The translations under genes were made by a program, and so were the position numbers. Below, one piece after another: positions 44,101 to 54,906 of a stretch of 64,000 bases of DNA. The notes under the pieces were generated by a model. It did not search any database. It was not told the origin of the DNA and saw nothing but the letters and a program-made list of their open reading frames with translations. Source of the stretch: Xylocopa sonorina (taxonomy: Eukaryota > Arthropoda > Insecta > Hymenoptera > Apidae); NCBI RefSeq assembly GCF_050948175.1, contig NW_027490391.1:310001-374000 (forward strand), in the 5' to 3' direction. Position 1 is the first letter of the stretch. Every line of letters begins with the position of its first letter.

Positions 44101-45050
44101 ATATCATGTATTCCTCGTCTACACTCCGAATGAATGTAAATGCGACTCTTCCTTGCTAGGAAATAGCGATTACAGATGTCTACGTATCGTAGCAATAGAG
44201 TTCATATGATTCTTAAAACGCGATATCGCATCTCATTTCTATGTTTCATGGTAAGATATAACATGATTTGCGAAGTGTTATGTATTCCTCGTCTACGATT
44301 CAAATGAATGTAAATGCGACACTTCCTTGCAAGGAAATAGCGTTTGCAGATGTCTACGTATCGTAGCGATAGAGTTCTTATGATTCTTAAAAGGCGATAT
44401 CGCATCTCATTTCTACGTTTCATGGTAAGGTATAATATGATATGCGAAGTGTTATGAATTCCTCGTCTACATTTCAAATGAATGTAAATGTGACATTTCC
44501 TTGCAAGGAAATAGCGTTTGCAGATGTCTACCTATCGTAGCAATAGAGATCTAGTGCTTCTTAAAACGCGAAATCGCATCTCATTTCTATGTTTCATGGT
44601 AAGATATAATATGATTTGCGAAGTGTCATGTATTCCTCGTCTACACTTCAAATGAATGTAAATGCGACACTTCCTTGCAACAAAATAGCGTTTGCAGATG
44701 TCTACCTATCGTAGCAATAGACATCTAGTGCTTCTTAAACCGCGATATCGCATCTCATTTCTATGTTTCATGGTTAGATATAATATGATTTGCGAAGTGT
44801 CATGTATTCCTCGTCTACACTTCAAATGAACGTAAATGCGACACTTCCTTGCAACGAAATAGCGTTTGCAGATGTCTACGTATCGTAGCAATAGAGTTCT
44901 TATGATTCTTAAAACGCGATATCGCATCTCATTTCTATGTTTCATGGTAAGACATAATATGATTTGCGAAGTGTCATGTATTCCTCGTCTACACTTCAAA
45001 TGAATGTAAATGCGACACTTCCTTGCTAGGAAATAGCGTCTGCAGATGTC
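35160..45050. repeat. Satellite long-range duplication, 34-mer then 29-mer offset
   Basis: The segment at about 35160-37560 reappears at 41080-43480 with an offset of 5,920 bases (34 units plus 4 bases). Just beyond, 38400-40000 reappears at 43450-45050 with an offset of 5,049 bases (29 units plus 3). The drop of 871 bases (5 units plus 1) marks a breakpoint near 43450 where five units present in the left copy are missing from the right. An additional offset of 1,915 bases (11 units plus 1) links 38021-38731 with 39936 onward. Confidence 0.75.
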
Positions 45051-46793
45051 TAGGTATCGTAGCAATATAGTTCTAATGCCTTTTAAAACGCGATATCGCA
45101 TCTCATTCCTATGTTTCATGGTAAGATATAATATGATTTGCGAAGTGTTACGTATTCCTCGTCTACACTTCAAATGAATGTAAATGCGACACTTCCTTGC
45201 AACGAAATAGCGTTTGCAGATGTCTACGTATCGTAGCAATAGAGTTCTTATGATTCTTAAAACGCGATATCGCATCTCATTTCTATGTTTCATGGTAAGA
45301 CATAATATGATTTGCGAAGTGTCATGTATTCCTCGTCTACACTTCAAATGAATGTAAATGCGGCACTTCCTTGCTAGGAAATAGCGACTGCAGATGTCTA
45401 GGTATCGTAGCAATATAGTTGTAATGCCTCTTAAAACGCGATATCGCATCTCATTCCTATGTTTCATGGTAAGATATAATATGATTTGCGATGTGTTACG
45501 TATTCCTCGCCTACACTTCAAATGAATGTAAATGCGACACTTCCTTGCTAGGAAATAGCGATTGCAGATGTCTACGTATCGTAGCAATAGAGTTCTAATG
45601 CTACTTAAAGCGCGATATCGCATCTCATTTCTATGTTTCATGGTAAGATATAATATGATTTGCGAAGTATCATGTATTCCTCGTCCACACTTCAAATGAA
45701 TGTGAATGCGATACTTCCCTGCAAGGAAATAGCGTTTGCAGATATCTACGTATCGTAGCAATAGAGTTCTTATGATTCTTAAAACGCGATATTGCATCTC
45801 ATTTCTATGTTTCATGGTAAGATATAATATGATTTGCGAATTGTTATGTATTCCTCGTCTACACTTCAAATGAATGTGAATGCGACACTTCCTCGCTAGG
45901 AAATAGCGTTTGCAGATGTCTACGTATCGTAGCAATAGAGTTCTAATGCTTCTTAAAACGCGATATCGCATCTCATTTCTATGTTTCATGGTAAGATATA
46001 ATATGATTTGCGAAGTGTTATGTATTCCTCGCCTACACTTCAAATGAATGTAAATGCGACACTTCCTTGCTAGGAAATAGCGTCTGCAGATGTCTAGGTA
46101 TCGTAGCAATTGAGTTCTAATGCCTCTTGAAACGCGATATCGCATCTCATTTCTATGTTTCATGGTAAGATATAATATGATTTGCGAAGTATCATGTATT
46201 CCTCGTCTACACTTCAAATGAATGTAAATGCGACACTTTATTGCTAGGAAATAGCGATTGCAGATGTCTACGTATCGTAGCAATAGAGTTCATATGATTC
46301 TTAAAACGCGATATCGCATCTCGTTTCTATGTTTCATGGTAAGATATAACATGATTTGCGAAGTGTTATGTATTCCTCGTCTACACTTCAAATGAAGGTG
46401 ATTGCGATACTTCCTCTCTAGGAAATAGCGTTCGCAGATGTCTACGTATCGTAGCAATAGCTTTCTAATGCTTCTTAAAACGCGATATCGCATCTCATTT
46501 CTATGTTTCATGGTAAGATATAATATGATTTGCGAAGTGTTATGTATTCCTCGTCTACACTTCAAATGAATGTGAATGCGATACTTCCTCGCTAGGAAAT
46601 AGCGTTTGCAGATGTCTACGTATCGTAGCAATAGCTTTCTAGTGCTTCTTAAAACGCGATATCGCATCTCATTTCTATGTTTCATGGTAAGATATAACAT
46701 GATTTGCGAAGTGTTATGTATTCCTCGTCTACACTTCAAATGAATGTAAATGCGACACTTCCTTGCAAGGAAATAGCGTTTGCAGATGTCTAC

Positions 46794-46797
46794 GTAT
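46794..46797. repeat. Target-site duplication GTAT, left of solo LTR
   Basis: The satellite reads CTACGTAT immediately before the LTR, and GTATCGTAG resumes immediately after it. Uninterrupted satellite units read CTACGTATCGTAG with only one GTAT, so the 4-bp duplication is directly supported. Confidence 0.93.
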
Positions 46798-46798
46798 T

Positions 46799-47089
46799 GT
46801 AACGTCAGGCGTACCGCCTGCCACCCTCCGGCGTCCACCTCATCATCCCCAGCATCCGTATCCGGAGCCCCTGCACACGGGCCACCCGCCGACTCGCCGT
46901 CCCTACAGAAGGAGACAAAGGTACGAGAGGGAAGAGGGATGCAGCATGCCGCGCCCACGCGCGATCTCCACACACGAGGAGGAGGACTTCACCCCGTATT
47001 ACGAGGGCGAGGAGCTCTCCGACACATACTGGGTCGAATCCCCAGCGATCACGAAGCCCTATACGTACTTCTCGTACATGTGGGATTAG
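46799..47089 (+). other. Open frame across the first 292 bp of the LTR, possible C-terminal tail of a 3' ORF
   Basis: One plus-strand frame is open from the first bases of the LTR to a TAG at 47087-47089. It encodes a proline/arginine-rich stretch followed by an acidic, aromatic tail ending YTYFSYMWD. In the 3' LTR of a complete element, a pol or env frame could read in from the internal region and end here. Other frames are also open in this GC-rich stretch, so the evidence is composition only. The matching segment in the second LTR is 56985-57275. Confidence 0.35.
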
Positions 47090-47380
47090 AATAAGGACAC
47101 TACTCACCTATGTACATACACACCAACACACACCTAGATTTAAGTGAATATATGTATATATTTCATTCATGCACGGCTATGTTCCGTGCACTCGCGCGCA
47201 CACTCGACGCTCGCGGCTCACGCTTAACGCGGGCCGCGCCCCACTCCGAACGGCCGCCCCACCACGGGGGCCGAGCGGCCGCCCTACTCCGACCGTCCGC
47301 CCCACCGCGAGGGCCCAGCGACTCGCGCGCCGCGCGACCCGAGGAGGTCGCGGACGCGAGATCCGAGAGTCAGTTCCAAA

Positions 47381-47461
47381 CTCATCTCCGAACTGGAGAG
47401 TTCTCATCTCATCTCCGAACTGGAGAGTTGCTAACTCATCTCCGAACCGAGGAGTTCTAAT
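47381..47461. repeat. Three 27-bp tandem repeats in the solo LTR
   Basis: CTCATCTCCGAACTGGAGAG begins at 47381 and 47408, and a related unit (CTCATCTCCGAACCGAGGAG) begins at 47435, so the spacing is 27 bases. The first two units contain the small hairpin TCTCC-GAACT-GGAGA. They lie about 110-190 bases upstream of the candidate TATA box, so they may be regulatory repeats of U3; that is inference. Confidence 0.8.
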
Positions 47462-47574
47462 CCAGCATCCGAACGATGCACTTCCGATCCGAGCAATAGG
47501 CTCATTCGCAACGAGCAATTAGCTCTAATGCATTCGTCTCTATCCATACTCCCATAGCGGAGTCCATTCGATAC

Positions 47575-47614
47575 TTTATACTATTTCTGATTCTCATTGT
47601 AATCGCTAGTCAGT
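47575..47614 (+). promoter_or_regulatory. Candidate LTR promoter: TATA-like box and initiator
   Basis: TTTATA at 47575-47580 is followed by TCAGT at 47610-47614, which matches the arthropod initiator core with its A at 47612. The spacing, about 32-37 bases, is slightly long but compatible. If correct, U3 is about 814 bp and R plus U5 about 801 bp. The same motifs occur in the other LTR at 57760-57765 and 57795-57799. Based on motifs only. Confidence 0.4.
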
Positions 47615-47792
47615 AACTTAGAATTTAGTCAAGTGTATCTAGTATAGTGAAATCATAGAATATAGTTTATTTTTACCAGATTCAAAGTATCTTTATTCGA
47701 GTTCAAATACAATTCCTTAATTCTAATCCACGGGTACGCTCGCGATTATTCTAATTCTATATCTCATCTACGATAGTCTTGAGGCTCGACGA

Positions 47793-47895
47793 CTAGAGCG
47801 AACCAGCGCTTAGTTGCTCCATCCTCACTTCTACCGTGTACAGAATATCTTGCGCCCAGGTCGATCCCGGTAAGCTAGAGCGAACCAACGCTTAG
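47793..47895. repeat. 21-bp direct repeat pair in the solo LTR
   Basis: CTAGAGCGAACCAGCGCTTAG at 47793-47813 recurs at 47875-47895 with one mismatch (CCAACG), 82 bases apart. The pair lies in the candidate R/U5 region, just before the LTR-encoded frame. Its function is unknown; candidates are a protein-binding site or an RNA structural element. Confidence 0.8.
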
Positions 47896-47930
47896 CCGTG
47901 CCGTATTCAACCGAAGTTCAAGTATTCTCG

Positions 47931-48278
47931 ATGAGCCTTGCACCTCCGACAAAGCGTACACGACGCGCGGGGAGGAGAGAGTTCATTCGTCGTCTCGCTC
48001 GGGAATACGTGGGTGATGCACCAGAATATTCAATTTCCTACGTTCGAGTCCTGGTTCCTGTGAAGGAGGTTTCCTTCGCCGCACGACCCGTACGAGTCGC
48101 CAATCGTCAGGGCCAAACGCCGATACCTGCCAGCCGGAGTCAACCCGCCTGGACGCTTATTCCCGTAGACGTACCTCCGTTCCAGCCGTACGCCGCCGCC
48201 ATCCCGGTTGCGGATCCAAGGCGCTCCAGGTACCTGGAAAGAGAAATCAGACAGCGGAATCAAGCCTTCGCAAGGTAA
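47931..48278 (+). CDS. LTR-encoded 115-codon ORF, unknown function (solo LTR copy)
   Basis: The first ATG of an open frame lies at 47931; the frame continues upstream to a GTG at 47898, which is an unlikely start in a eukaryote. The predicted product is 115 residues and basic. It has an Arg/Lys-rich N-terminal third (TKRTRRAGRREFIRRLAREY), a proline-rich middle and a charged C-terminus (LEREIRQRNQAFAR). I recognise no domain. The stop codon TAA lies inside a consensus 5' splice donor (AAG|GTAAGT at 48272-48280), so a spliced transcript would read past it. In this solo LTR no downstream exon of the element remains. The context around the ATG is weak. It could be chance coding, an upstream ORF, or a first exon. 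Confidence 0.35.
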   Translation: MSLAPPTKRTRRAGRREFIRRLAREYVGDAPEYSISYVRVLVPVKEVSFAARPVRVANRQGQTPIPASRSQPAWTLIPVDVPPFQPYAAAIPVADPRRSRYLEREIRQRNQAFAR

Positions 48279-48280
48279 GT
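48272..48280 (+). promoter_or_regulatory. Consensus 5' splice donor in the solo LTR
   Basis: AAG|GTAAGT matches the metazoan donor consensus closely, with the GT at 48275-48276. It overlaps the TAA stop of the LTR-encoded frame. No acceptor can be assigned from this window. Confidence 0.5.
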
Positions 48281-48412
48281 TTAGTGTTAGTTACCGTTTT
48301 ATCGAGTCCGAAACGCCAACGAACCCGGTCCGGACGCAATTCGCGTTATCTTCGGGAACGGTTACGACTTTGTGCCACCGTTGCGAGCGCAACCGCACCT
48401 CGGGACGTGACA

Positions 48413-48416
48413 GTAT
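48413..48416. repeat. Target-site duplication GTAT, right of solo LTR
   Basis: GTAT directly follows the LTR terminus GTGACA and leads into CGTAGCAATAG of the satellite. It pairs with GTAT at 46794-46797. Confidence 0.93.
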
Positions 48417-48640
48417 CGTAGCAATAGAGTTCTTATGATTCTTAAAACGCGAGATCGCATCTCATTTCTATGTTTCATGGTAAGACATAATATGATTTGC
48501 GAAGTGTCATGTATTCCTCGTCTACACTTCAAATGAATGTAAATGCGACACTTCCTTGCTAGGAAATAGCGTCTGCAGGTGTCTAGGTATCGTAGCAATA
48601 GCTTTCTAGTGCTTCTTAAAACGCGATATCGCATCTCATT

Positions 48641-51600
48641 TCTATGGTTCATGGTAAGATATAACATGATTTGCGTAGTGTTATGTATTCCTCGTCTACA
48701 CTTCAAATGAATGTGAATGCGATACTTTCTCGCTAGGAAATAGCGTTTGCAGATGTCTACGTATCGTTAGCAATAGCTTTCTAATGCTTCTTAAAACGCT
48801 ATATCGCATCTCACTTCTATGTTTCATGGTAAGATATAATATGATTTGCGAAGTGTCATGTATTCTTCGTCTACACTTCAAATGAATGTAAATGCGACTC
48901 TTCTTTGCTAGGAAATAGCGTTTGCAAATGTCTACATATCGTAGCAATTGTGTTCTAATGCTTCTTAAAACGCGATATCGCATCTCATTTCTATGTTTCA
49001 TGGTAAGATATAATATGATTTGCGAAGTGTCATGTATTCCTCGTCTACACTTCAAATGAATGTAAATGCGACACTTCCTTGCAAGGAAATAGCGTCTGCA
49101 GATGTCTAGGTATCGTAGCAATAGAGTTCTAATGCCTCTTAAAACGCGATATCGCATCTCATTTCTATGTTTCATCGTAAGATATAATATGATTTGCGAA
49201 GTGTTATGTATTCCTCGTCTACACTTCAAATGAATGTAAATGCGACTCTTCCTTGCAAGGAAATAGCGTTTGCAGATGTCTACGTATCGTAGCGATAGAG
49301 TTCTTATGATTCTTAAAAGGCGATATCGCATCTCATGTCTACGTTTCATGGTAAGGTATAATATGATATGCGAAGTGTTATGTATTCCTCGTCTACACTT
49401 CAAATGAATGTAGATCTGACATTTCCTTGCAAGGAAATAGCGTTTGCAGATGTCTACCTATCGTAGCAATAGAGATCTAGTGCTTCTTAAAACGCGATAA
49501 TGCATCTCATTTCTATGTTTCATGATAAGATATAATATGGTTTGCGAAGTGTCATGTATTCCTCGTCTACACTTCAAATGAATGTAAATGCGACACTTCC
49601 TTGCAACGAAATAGCGTTTGCAGATGTCTACGTATCGTAGCAATAGAGTTCTTATGATTCTTAAAACGCGATATCGCATCTCATTTCTATGTTTCATGGT
49701 AAGATATAATATGATTTGCGAAGTATCATGTATTCTTCGCCTACACTTCAAATGAATGTAAATGCGACTCTTCTTTGCTAGGAAATAGCGTTTGCAAATG
49801 TCTACATATCGTAGCAATAGTGTTCTAATGCTACTTAAAGCGCGATATCGCATCTCATTTCTATGTTTCATGGTAAGATATAATATGATTTGCGAAGTAT
49901 CATGTATTCCTCGTCCACACTTCAAATGAATGTAAATGCGACACTTCCTTGCTAGGAAATAGCGATTGCAGATGTCTACGTATCGTAGCAATAGAGTTCT
50001 AATGCTACTTAAAGCGCGATATCGCATCTCATTTCTATGTTTCATGGTAAGATATAATATGATTTGCGAAGTATCATGTATTCCTCGTCCACACTTCAAA
50101 TGAATGTGAATGCGATACTTCCTCGCTAGGAAATAGCGTTTGCAGATGTCTAGGTATCGTTAGCAATAGCTTTCTAATGCTTCTTAAAACGCGATATCGC
50201 ATCTCATTTCTATGTTTCATGGTAAGATATAATATGATTTGCGAAGTGTCATGTATTCCTCGTCTACACTTCAAATGAATGTAAATGCGGCACTTCCCTG
50301 CAAGGAAATAGCGTTTGCAGATATCTACGTATCGTAGCAATAGAGTTCTTATGATTCTTAAAACGCGATATTGCATCTCATTTCTATGTTTCATGGTAAG
50401 ATATAATATGATTTGCGAATTGTTATGTATTCCTCGTCTACACTTCAAATGAATGTGAATGCGACACTTCCTCGCTAGGAAATAGCGTTTGCAGATGTCT
50501 ACGTATCGTAGCAATAGAGTTCTAATGCCTCTTAAAACGCGATATCGCATCTCATTTCTATGTTTCATGGTAAGATATAATATGATTTGCGCAGTGTTTT
50601 GTATTCCTCGTCTACACTTCAAATGAATGTAAAGCGACACTTCCTTGCAAGGAAATAGCGTTTGCAAATGTCTACCTATCGTAGCAGTAGTGTTCTAATG
50701 CTTCTTAGAACGCGATGTCGCATCTCATTTCTATGTTTCATGATAAGATATAATATGATTTGCGAAGTGTTATGTATTCCTCGTCTACACTTCAAATGAA
50801 TGTAAATGCGACACTTCTTTGCAAGGAAAAAGCGTTTGCAGATGTCTACGTATCGTAGCAATAGAGTTCAAATGCTTCTTAAAACGAGATATTGCATCTC
50901 ATATCTATGTTTCATGAAAAGATATAATATTCATTGCGAAGTGTTGTGCATTCCTCGTCTACGATTCAAATGAATGTAAATGCGACACTTCCTTGCAACG
51001 AAATAGCGTTTGCAGATGTCTACGTATCGTAGCAATAGCTTTCTAGTGCTTCTTAAAACGCGATATCGCATCTCATTTCTATGTTTCATGGTAAGATATA
51101 ACATGATTTGCGAAGTGTTATGTATTCCTCGTCTACACTTCAAATGAATGTAAATGCGACACTTCCTTGCAAGGAAATAGCGTTTGCAGATGTCTACGTA
51201 TCGTAGCAATAGAGTTCTTATGATTCTTAAAACGCGAGATCGCATCTCATTTCTATGTTTCATGGTAAGACATAATATGATTTGCGAAGTGTCATGTATT
51301 CCTCGTCTACACTTCAAATGAATGTAAATGCGACACTTCCTTGCTAGGAAATAGCGTCTGCAGGTGTCTAGGTATCGTAGCAATAGCTTTCTAGTGCTTC
51401 TTAAAACGCGATATCGCATCTCATTTCTATGGTTCATGGTAAGATATAACATGATTTGCGAAGTGTCATGTATTCTTCGTCTACACTTCAAATGAATGTA
51501 AATGCGACTCTTCTTTGCTAGGAAATAGCGTTTGCAAATGTCTACATATCGTAGCAATAGTGTTCTAATGCTTCTTAAAACGCGATATCGCATCTCATTT

Positions 51601-54600
51601 CTATGTTTCATGGTAAGATATAATATGATTTGCGAAGTGTCATGTATTCCTCGTCTACACTTCAAATGAATGTAAATGCGACACTTCCCTGCAAGGAAAT
51701 AGCGTTTGCAGATATCTACGTATCGTAGCAATAGAGTTCTTATGATTCTTAAAACGCGATATTGCATCTCATTTCTATGGTTCATGGTAAGATATAACAT
51801 GATTTGCGTAGTGTTATGTATTCCTCGTCTACACTTCAAATGAATGTGAATGCGATACTTTCTCGCTAGGAAATAGCGTTTGCAGATGTCTACGTATCGT
51901 TAGCAATAGCTTTCTAATGCTTCTTAAAACGCTATATCGCATCTCACTTCTATGTTTCATGGTAAGATATAATATGATTTGCGAAGTGTCATGTATTCTT
52001 CGTCTACACTTCAAATGAATGTAAATGCGACTCTTCTTTGCTAGGAAATAGCGTTTGCAAATGTCTACATATCGTAGCAATTGTGTTCTAATGCTTCTTA
52101 AAACGCGATATCGCATCTCATTTCTATGTTTCATGGTAAGATATAATATGATTTGCGAAGTGTCATGTATTCCTCGTCTACACTTCAAATGAATGTAAAT
52201 GCGACACTTCCTTGCAAGGAAATAGCGTCTGCAGATGTCTAGGTATCGTAGCAATAGAGTTCTAATGCCTCTTAAAACGCGATATCGCATCTCATTTCTA
52301 TGTTTCATCGTAAGATATAATATGATTTGCGAAGTGTTATGTATTCCTCGTCTACACTTCAAATGAATGTAAATGCGACTCTTCCTTGCAAGGAAATAGC
52401 GTTTGCAGATGTCTACGTATCGTAGCGATAGAGTTCTTATGATTCTTAAAAGGCGATATCGCATCTCATGTCTACGTTTCATGGTAAGGTATAATATGAT
52501 ATGCGAAGTGTTATGTATTCCTCGTCTACACTTCAAATGAATGTAGATCTGACATTTCCTTGCAAGGAAATAGCGTTTGCAGATGTCTACCTATCGTAGC
52601 AATAGAGATCTAGTGCTTCTTAAAACGCGATAATGCATCTCATTTCTATGTTTCATGATAAGATATAATATGGTTTGCGAAGTGTCATGTATTCCTCGTC
52701 TACACTTCAAATGAATGTAAATGCGGCACTTCCTTGCAACGAAATAGCGTTTGCAGATGTCTACGTATCGTAGCAATAGAGTTCTTATGATTCTTAAAAC
52801 GCGATATCGCATCTCATTTCTATGTTTCATGGTAAGATATAATATGATTTGCGAAGTATCATGTATTCTTCGCCTACACTTCAAATGAATGTAAATGCGA
52901 CTCTTCTTTGCTAGGAAATAGCGTTTGCAAATGTCTACATATCGTAGCAATAGTGTTCTAATGCTACTTAAAGCGCGATATCGCATCTCATTTCTATGTT
53001 TCATGGTAAGATATAATATGATTTGCGAAGTATCATGTATTCCTCGTCCACACTTCAAATGAATGTAAATGCGACACTTCCTTGCTAGGAAATAGCGATT
53101 GCAGATGTCTACGTATCGTAGCAATAGAGTTCTAATGCTACTTAAAGCGCGATATCGCATCTCATTTCTATGTTTCATGGTAAGATATAATATGATTTGC
53201 GAAGTATCATGTATTCCTCGTCCACACTTCAAATGAATGTGAATGCGATACTTCCTCGCTAGGAAATAGCGTTTGCAGATGTCTAGGTATCGTTAGCAAT
53301 AGCTTTCTAATGCTTCTTAAAACGCGATATCGCATCTCATTTCTATGTTTCATGGTAAGATATAATATGATTTGCGAAGTGTCATGTATTCCTCGTCTAC
53401 ACTTCAAATGAATGTAAATGCGGCACTTCCCTGCAAGGAAATAGCGTTTGCAGATATCTACGTATCGTAGCAATAGAGTTCTTATGATTCTTAAAACGCG
53501 ATATTGCATCTCATTTCTATGTTTCATGGTAAGATATAATATGATTTGCGAATTGTTATGTATTCCTCGTCTACACTTCAAATGAATGTGAATGCGACAC
53601 TTCCTCGCTAGGAAATAGCGTTTGCAGATGTCTACGTATCGTAGCAATAGAGTTCTAATGCCTCTTAAAACGCGATATCGCATCTCATTTCTATGTTTCA
53701 TGGTAAGATATAATATGATTTGCGGAGTGTTTTGTATTCCTCGTCTACACTTCAAATGAATGTAAAGCGACACTTCCTTGCAAGGAAATAGCGTTTGCAA
53801 ATGTCTACCTATCGTAGCAGTAGTGTTCTAATGCTTCTTAGAACGCGATGTCGCATCTCATTTCTATGTTTCATGATAAGATATAATATGATTTGCGAAG
53901 TGTTATGTATTCCTCGTCTACACTTCAAATGAATGTAAATGCGACACTTCTTTGCAAGGAAAAAGCGTTTGCAGATGTCTACGTATCGTAGCAATAGAGT
54001 TCAAATGCTTCTTAAAACGAGATATTGCATCTCATATCTATGTTTCATGAAAAGATATAATATTCATTGCGAAGTGTTGTGCATTCCTCGTCTACGATTC
54101 AAATGAATGTAAATGCGACACTTCCTTGCAACGAAATAGCGTTTGCAGATGTCTACGTATCGTAGCAATAGCTTTCTAGTGCTTCTTAAAACGCGATATC
54201 GCATCTCATTTCTATGTTTCATGGTAAGATATAACATGATTTGCGAAGTGTTATGTATTCCTCGTCTACACTTCAAATGAATGTAAATGCGACACTTCCT
54301 TGCAAGGAAATAGCGTTTGCAGATGTCTACGTATCGTAGCAATAGAGTTCTTATGATTCTTAAAACGCGAGATCGCATCTCATTTCTATGTTTCATGGTA
54401 AGACATAATATGATTTGCGAAGTGTCATGTATTCCTCGTCTACACTTCAAATGAATGTAAATGCGACACTTCCTTGCTAGGAAATAGCGTCTGCAGGTGT
54501 CTAGGTATCGTAGCAATAGCTTTCTAGTGCTTCTTAAAACGCGATATCGCATCTCATTTCTATGGTTCATGGTAAGATATAACATGATTTGCGAAGTGTC

Positions 54601-54906
54601 ATGTATTCTTCGTCTACACTTCAAATGAATGTAAATGCGACTCTTCTTTGCTAGGAAATAGCGTTTGCAAATGTCTACATATCGTAGCAATAGTGTTCTA
54701 ATGCTTCTTAAAACGCGATATCGCATCTCATTTCTATGTTTCATGGTAAGATATAATATGATTTGCGAAGTGTCATGTATTCCTCGTCTACACTTCAAAT
54801 GAATGTAAATGCGACACTTCCCTGCAAGGAAATAGCGTTTGCAGATATCTACGTATCGTAGCAATAGAGTTCTTATGATTCTTAAAACGCGATATTGCAT
54901 CTCATT
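48641..54906. repeat. Satellite 18-mer tandem duplication next to the solo LTR (3,133 bp)
   Basis: Two directly adjacent copies (about 48641-51773 and 51774-54906) are offset by 3,133 bases, again 18 units plus one base. Shared private variants include CTATGGTTCATGG, GCGTAGTGTTATG, GTAGATCTGACATTTCC and the short GTAAAGCGACAC unit. The solo LTR lies just left of the first copy and is not duplicated with it. Confidence 0.85.

Larger units (their letters stand above)
1..46797. repeat. 174-bp satellite DNA array, left segment
   Basis: Head-to-tail tandem repeat of a 174-bp unit, roughly 269 units, continuing past the left edge. The period is seen directly from recurring landmarks: CGTAGCAATAG-type motifs fall at 166, 340 and onward in 174-base steps. 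Common elements of each unit are a TTAAAACGCGATATCGCATC segment, a GTTTCATGGTAAGATATAAT segment, a CTTCAAATGAATGTAAATG segment and TTCCTTGCAAGGAA. Units differ by scattered substitutions and a recurring 1-bp insertion (CGTTAGC instead of CGTAGC, giving 175 bp). A period near one nucleosome and the higher-order organisation are typical of pericentromeric or centromeric satellites; that location is inference. No gene was found in this stretch. Confidence 0.97.
46798..48412 (+). mobile_element. Solo LTR of a Ty3/gypsy-type retrotransposon (1,615 bp)
   Basis: The element starts TGTAACGTC and ends GACGTGACA, giving TG...CA ends within an imperfect 9-bp terminal inverted repeat (8 of 9 match). It is bounded on both sides by GTAT and then by satellite, with no internal retrotransposon sequence, which is the signature of LTR-LTR recombination. 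On reading, its only difference from the 5' LTR at 56984-58597 is one extra G in a run at 47231-47233. It is unusually long for an insect gypsy LTR. Its left third is CpG-rich, with GC-rich low-complexity sequence at about 47180-47350; the middle (47520-47760) is AT-rich. Orientation is inferred from the complete copy. Confidence 0.95.

Noticed and set aside
591..46283. Dozens of minus-strand open frames encoding near-identical 58-residue basic repeats
   Set aside because: They follow the 174-bp satellite period, start and stop at single-base indels or point changes, and show no start context, introns or domain. They are periodicity artefacts, not a gene family.
1..46797. CRISPR-like array
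   Set aside because: The whole 174-bp unit is repeated without unique spacers, and the context is eukaryotic retrotransposon DNA.
46290..46973. Minus-strand 227-codon frame joining LTR and satellite (similar at 56767-57159)
   Set aside because: It crosses an LTR/satellite insertion junction antisense to the element, so it is a chimera of unrelated repeats.
47640..47720. LTR polyadenylation signal
   Set aside because: No plus-strand AATAAA is present in the candidate R region. AATACA and AATATA occur but are too common in AT-rich sequence to support a call.
47898..47930. GTG start giving a 126-codon LTR frame
   Set aside because: GTG is not a normal start in a eukaryotic transcript. The first ATG is at 47931 (58116 in the other copy), so the shorter frame is annotated.
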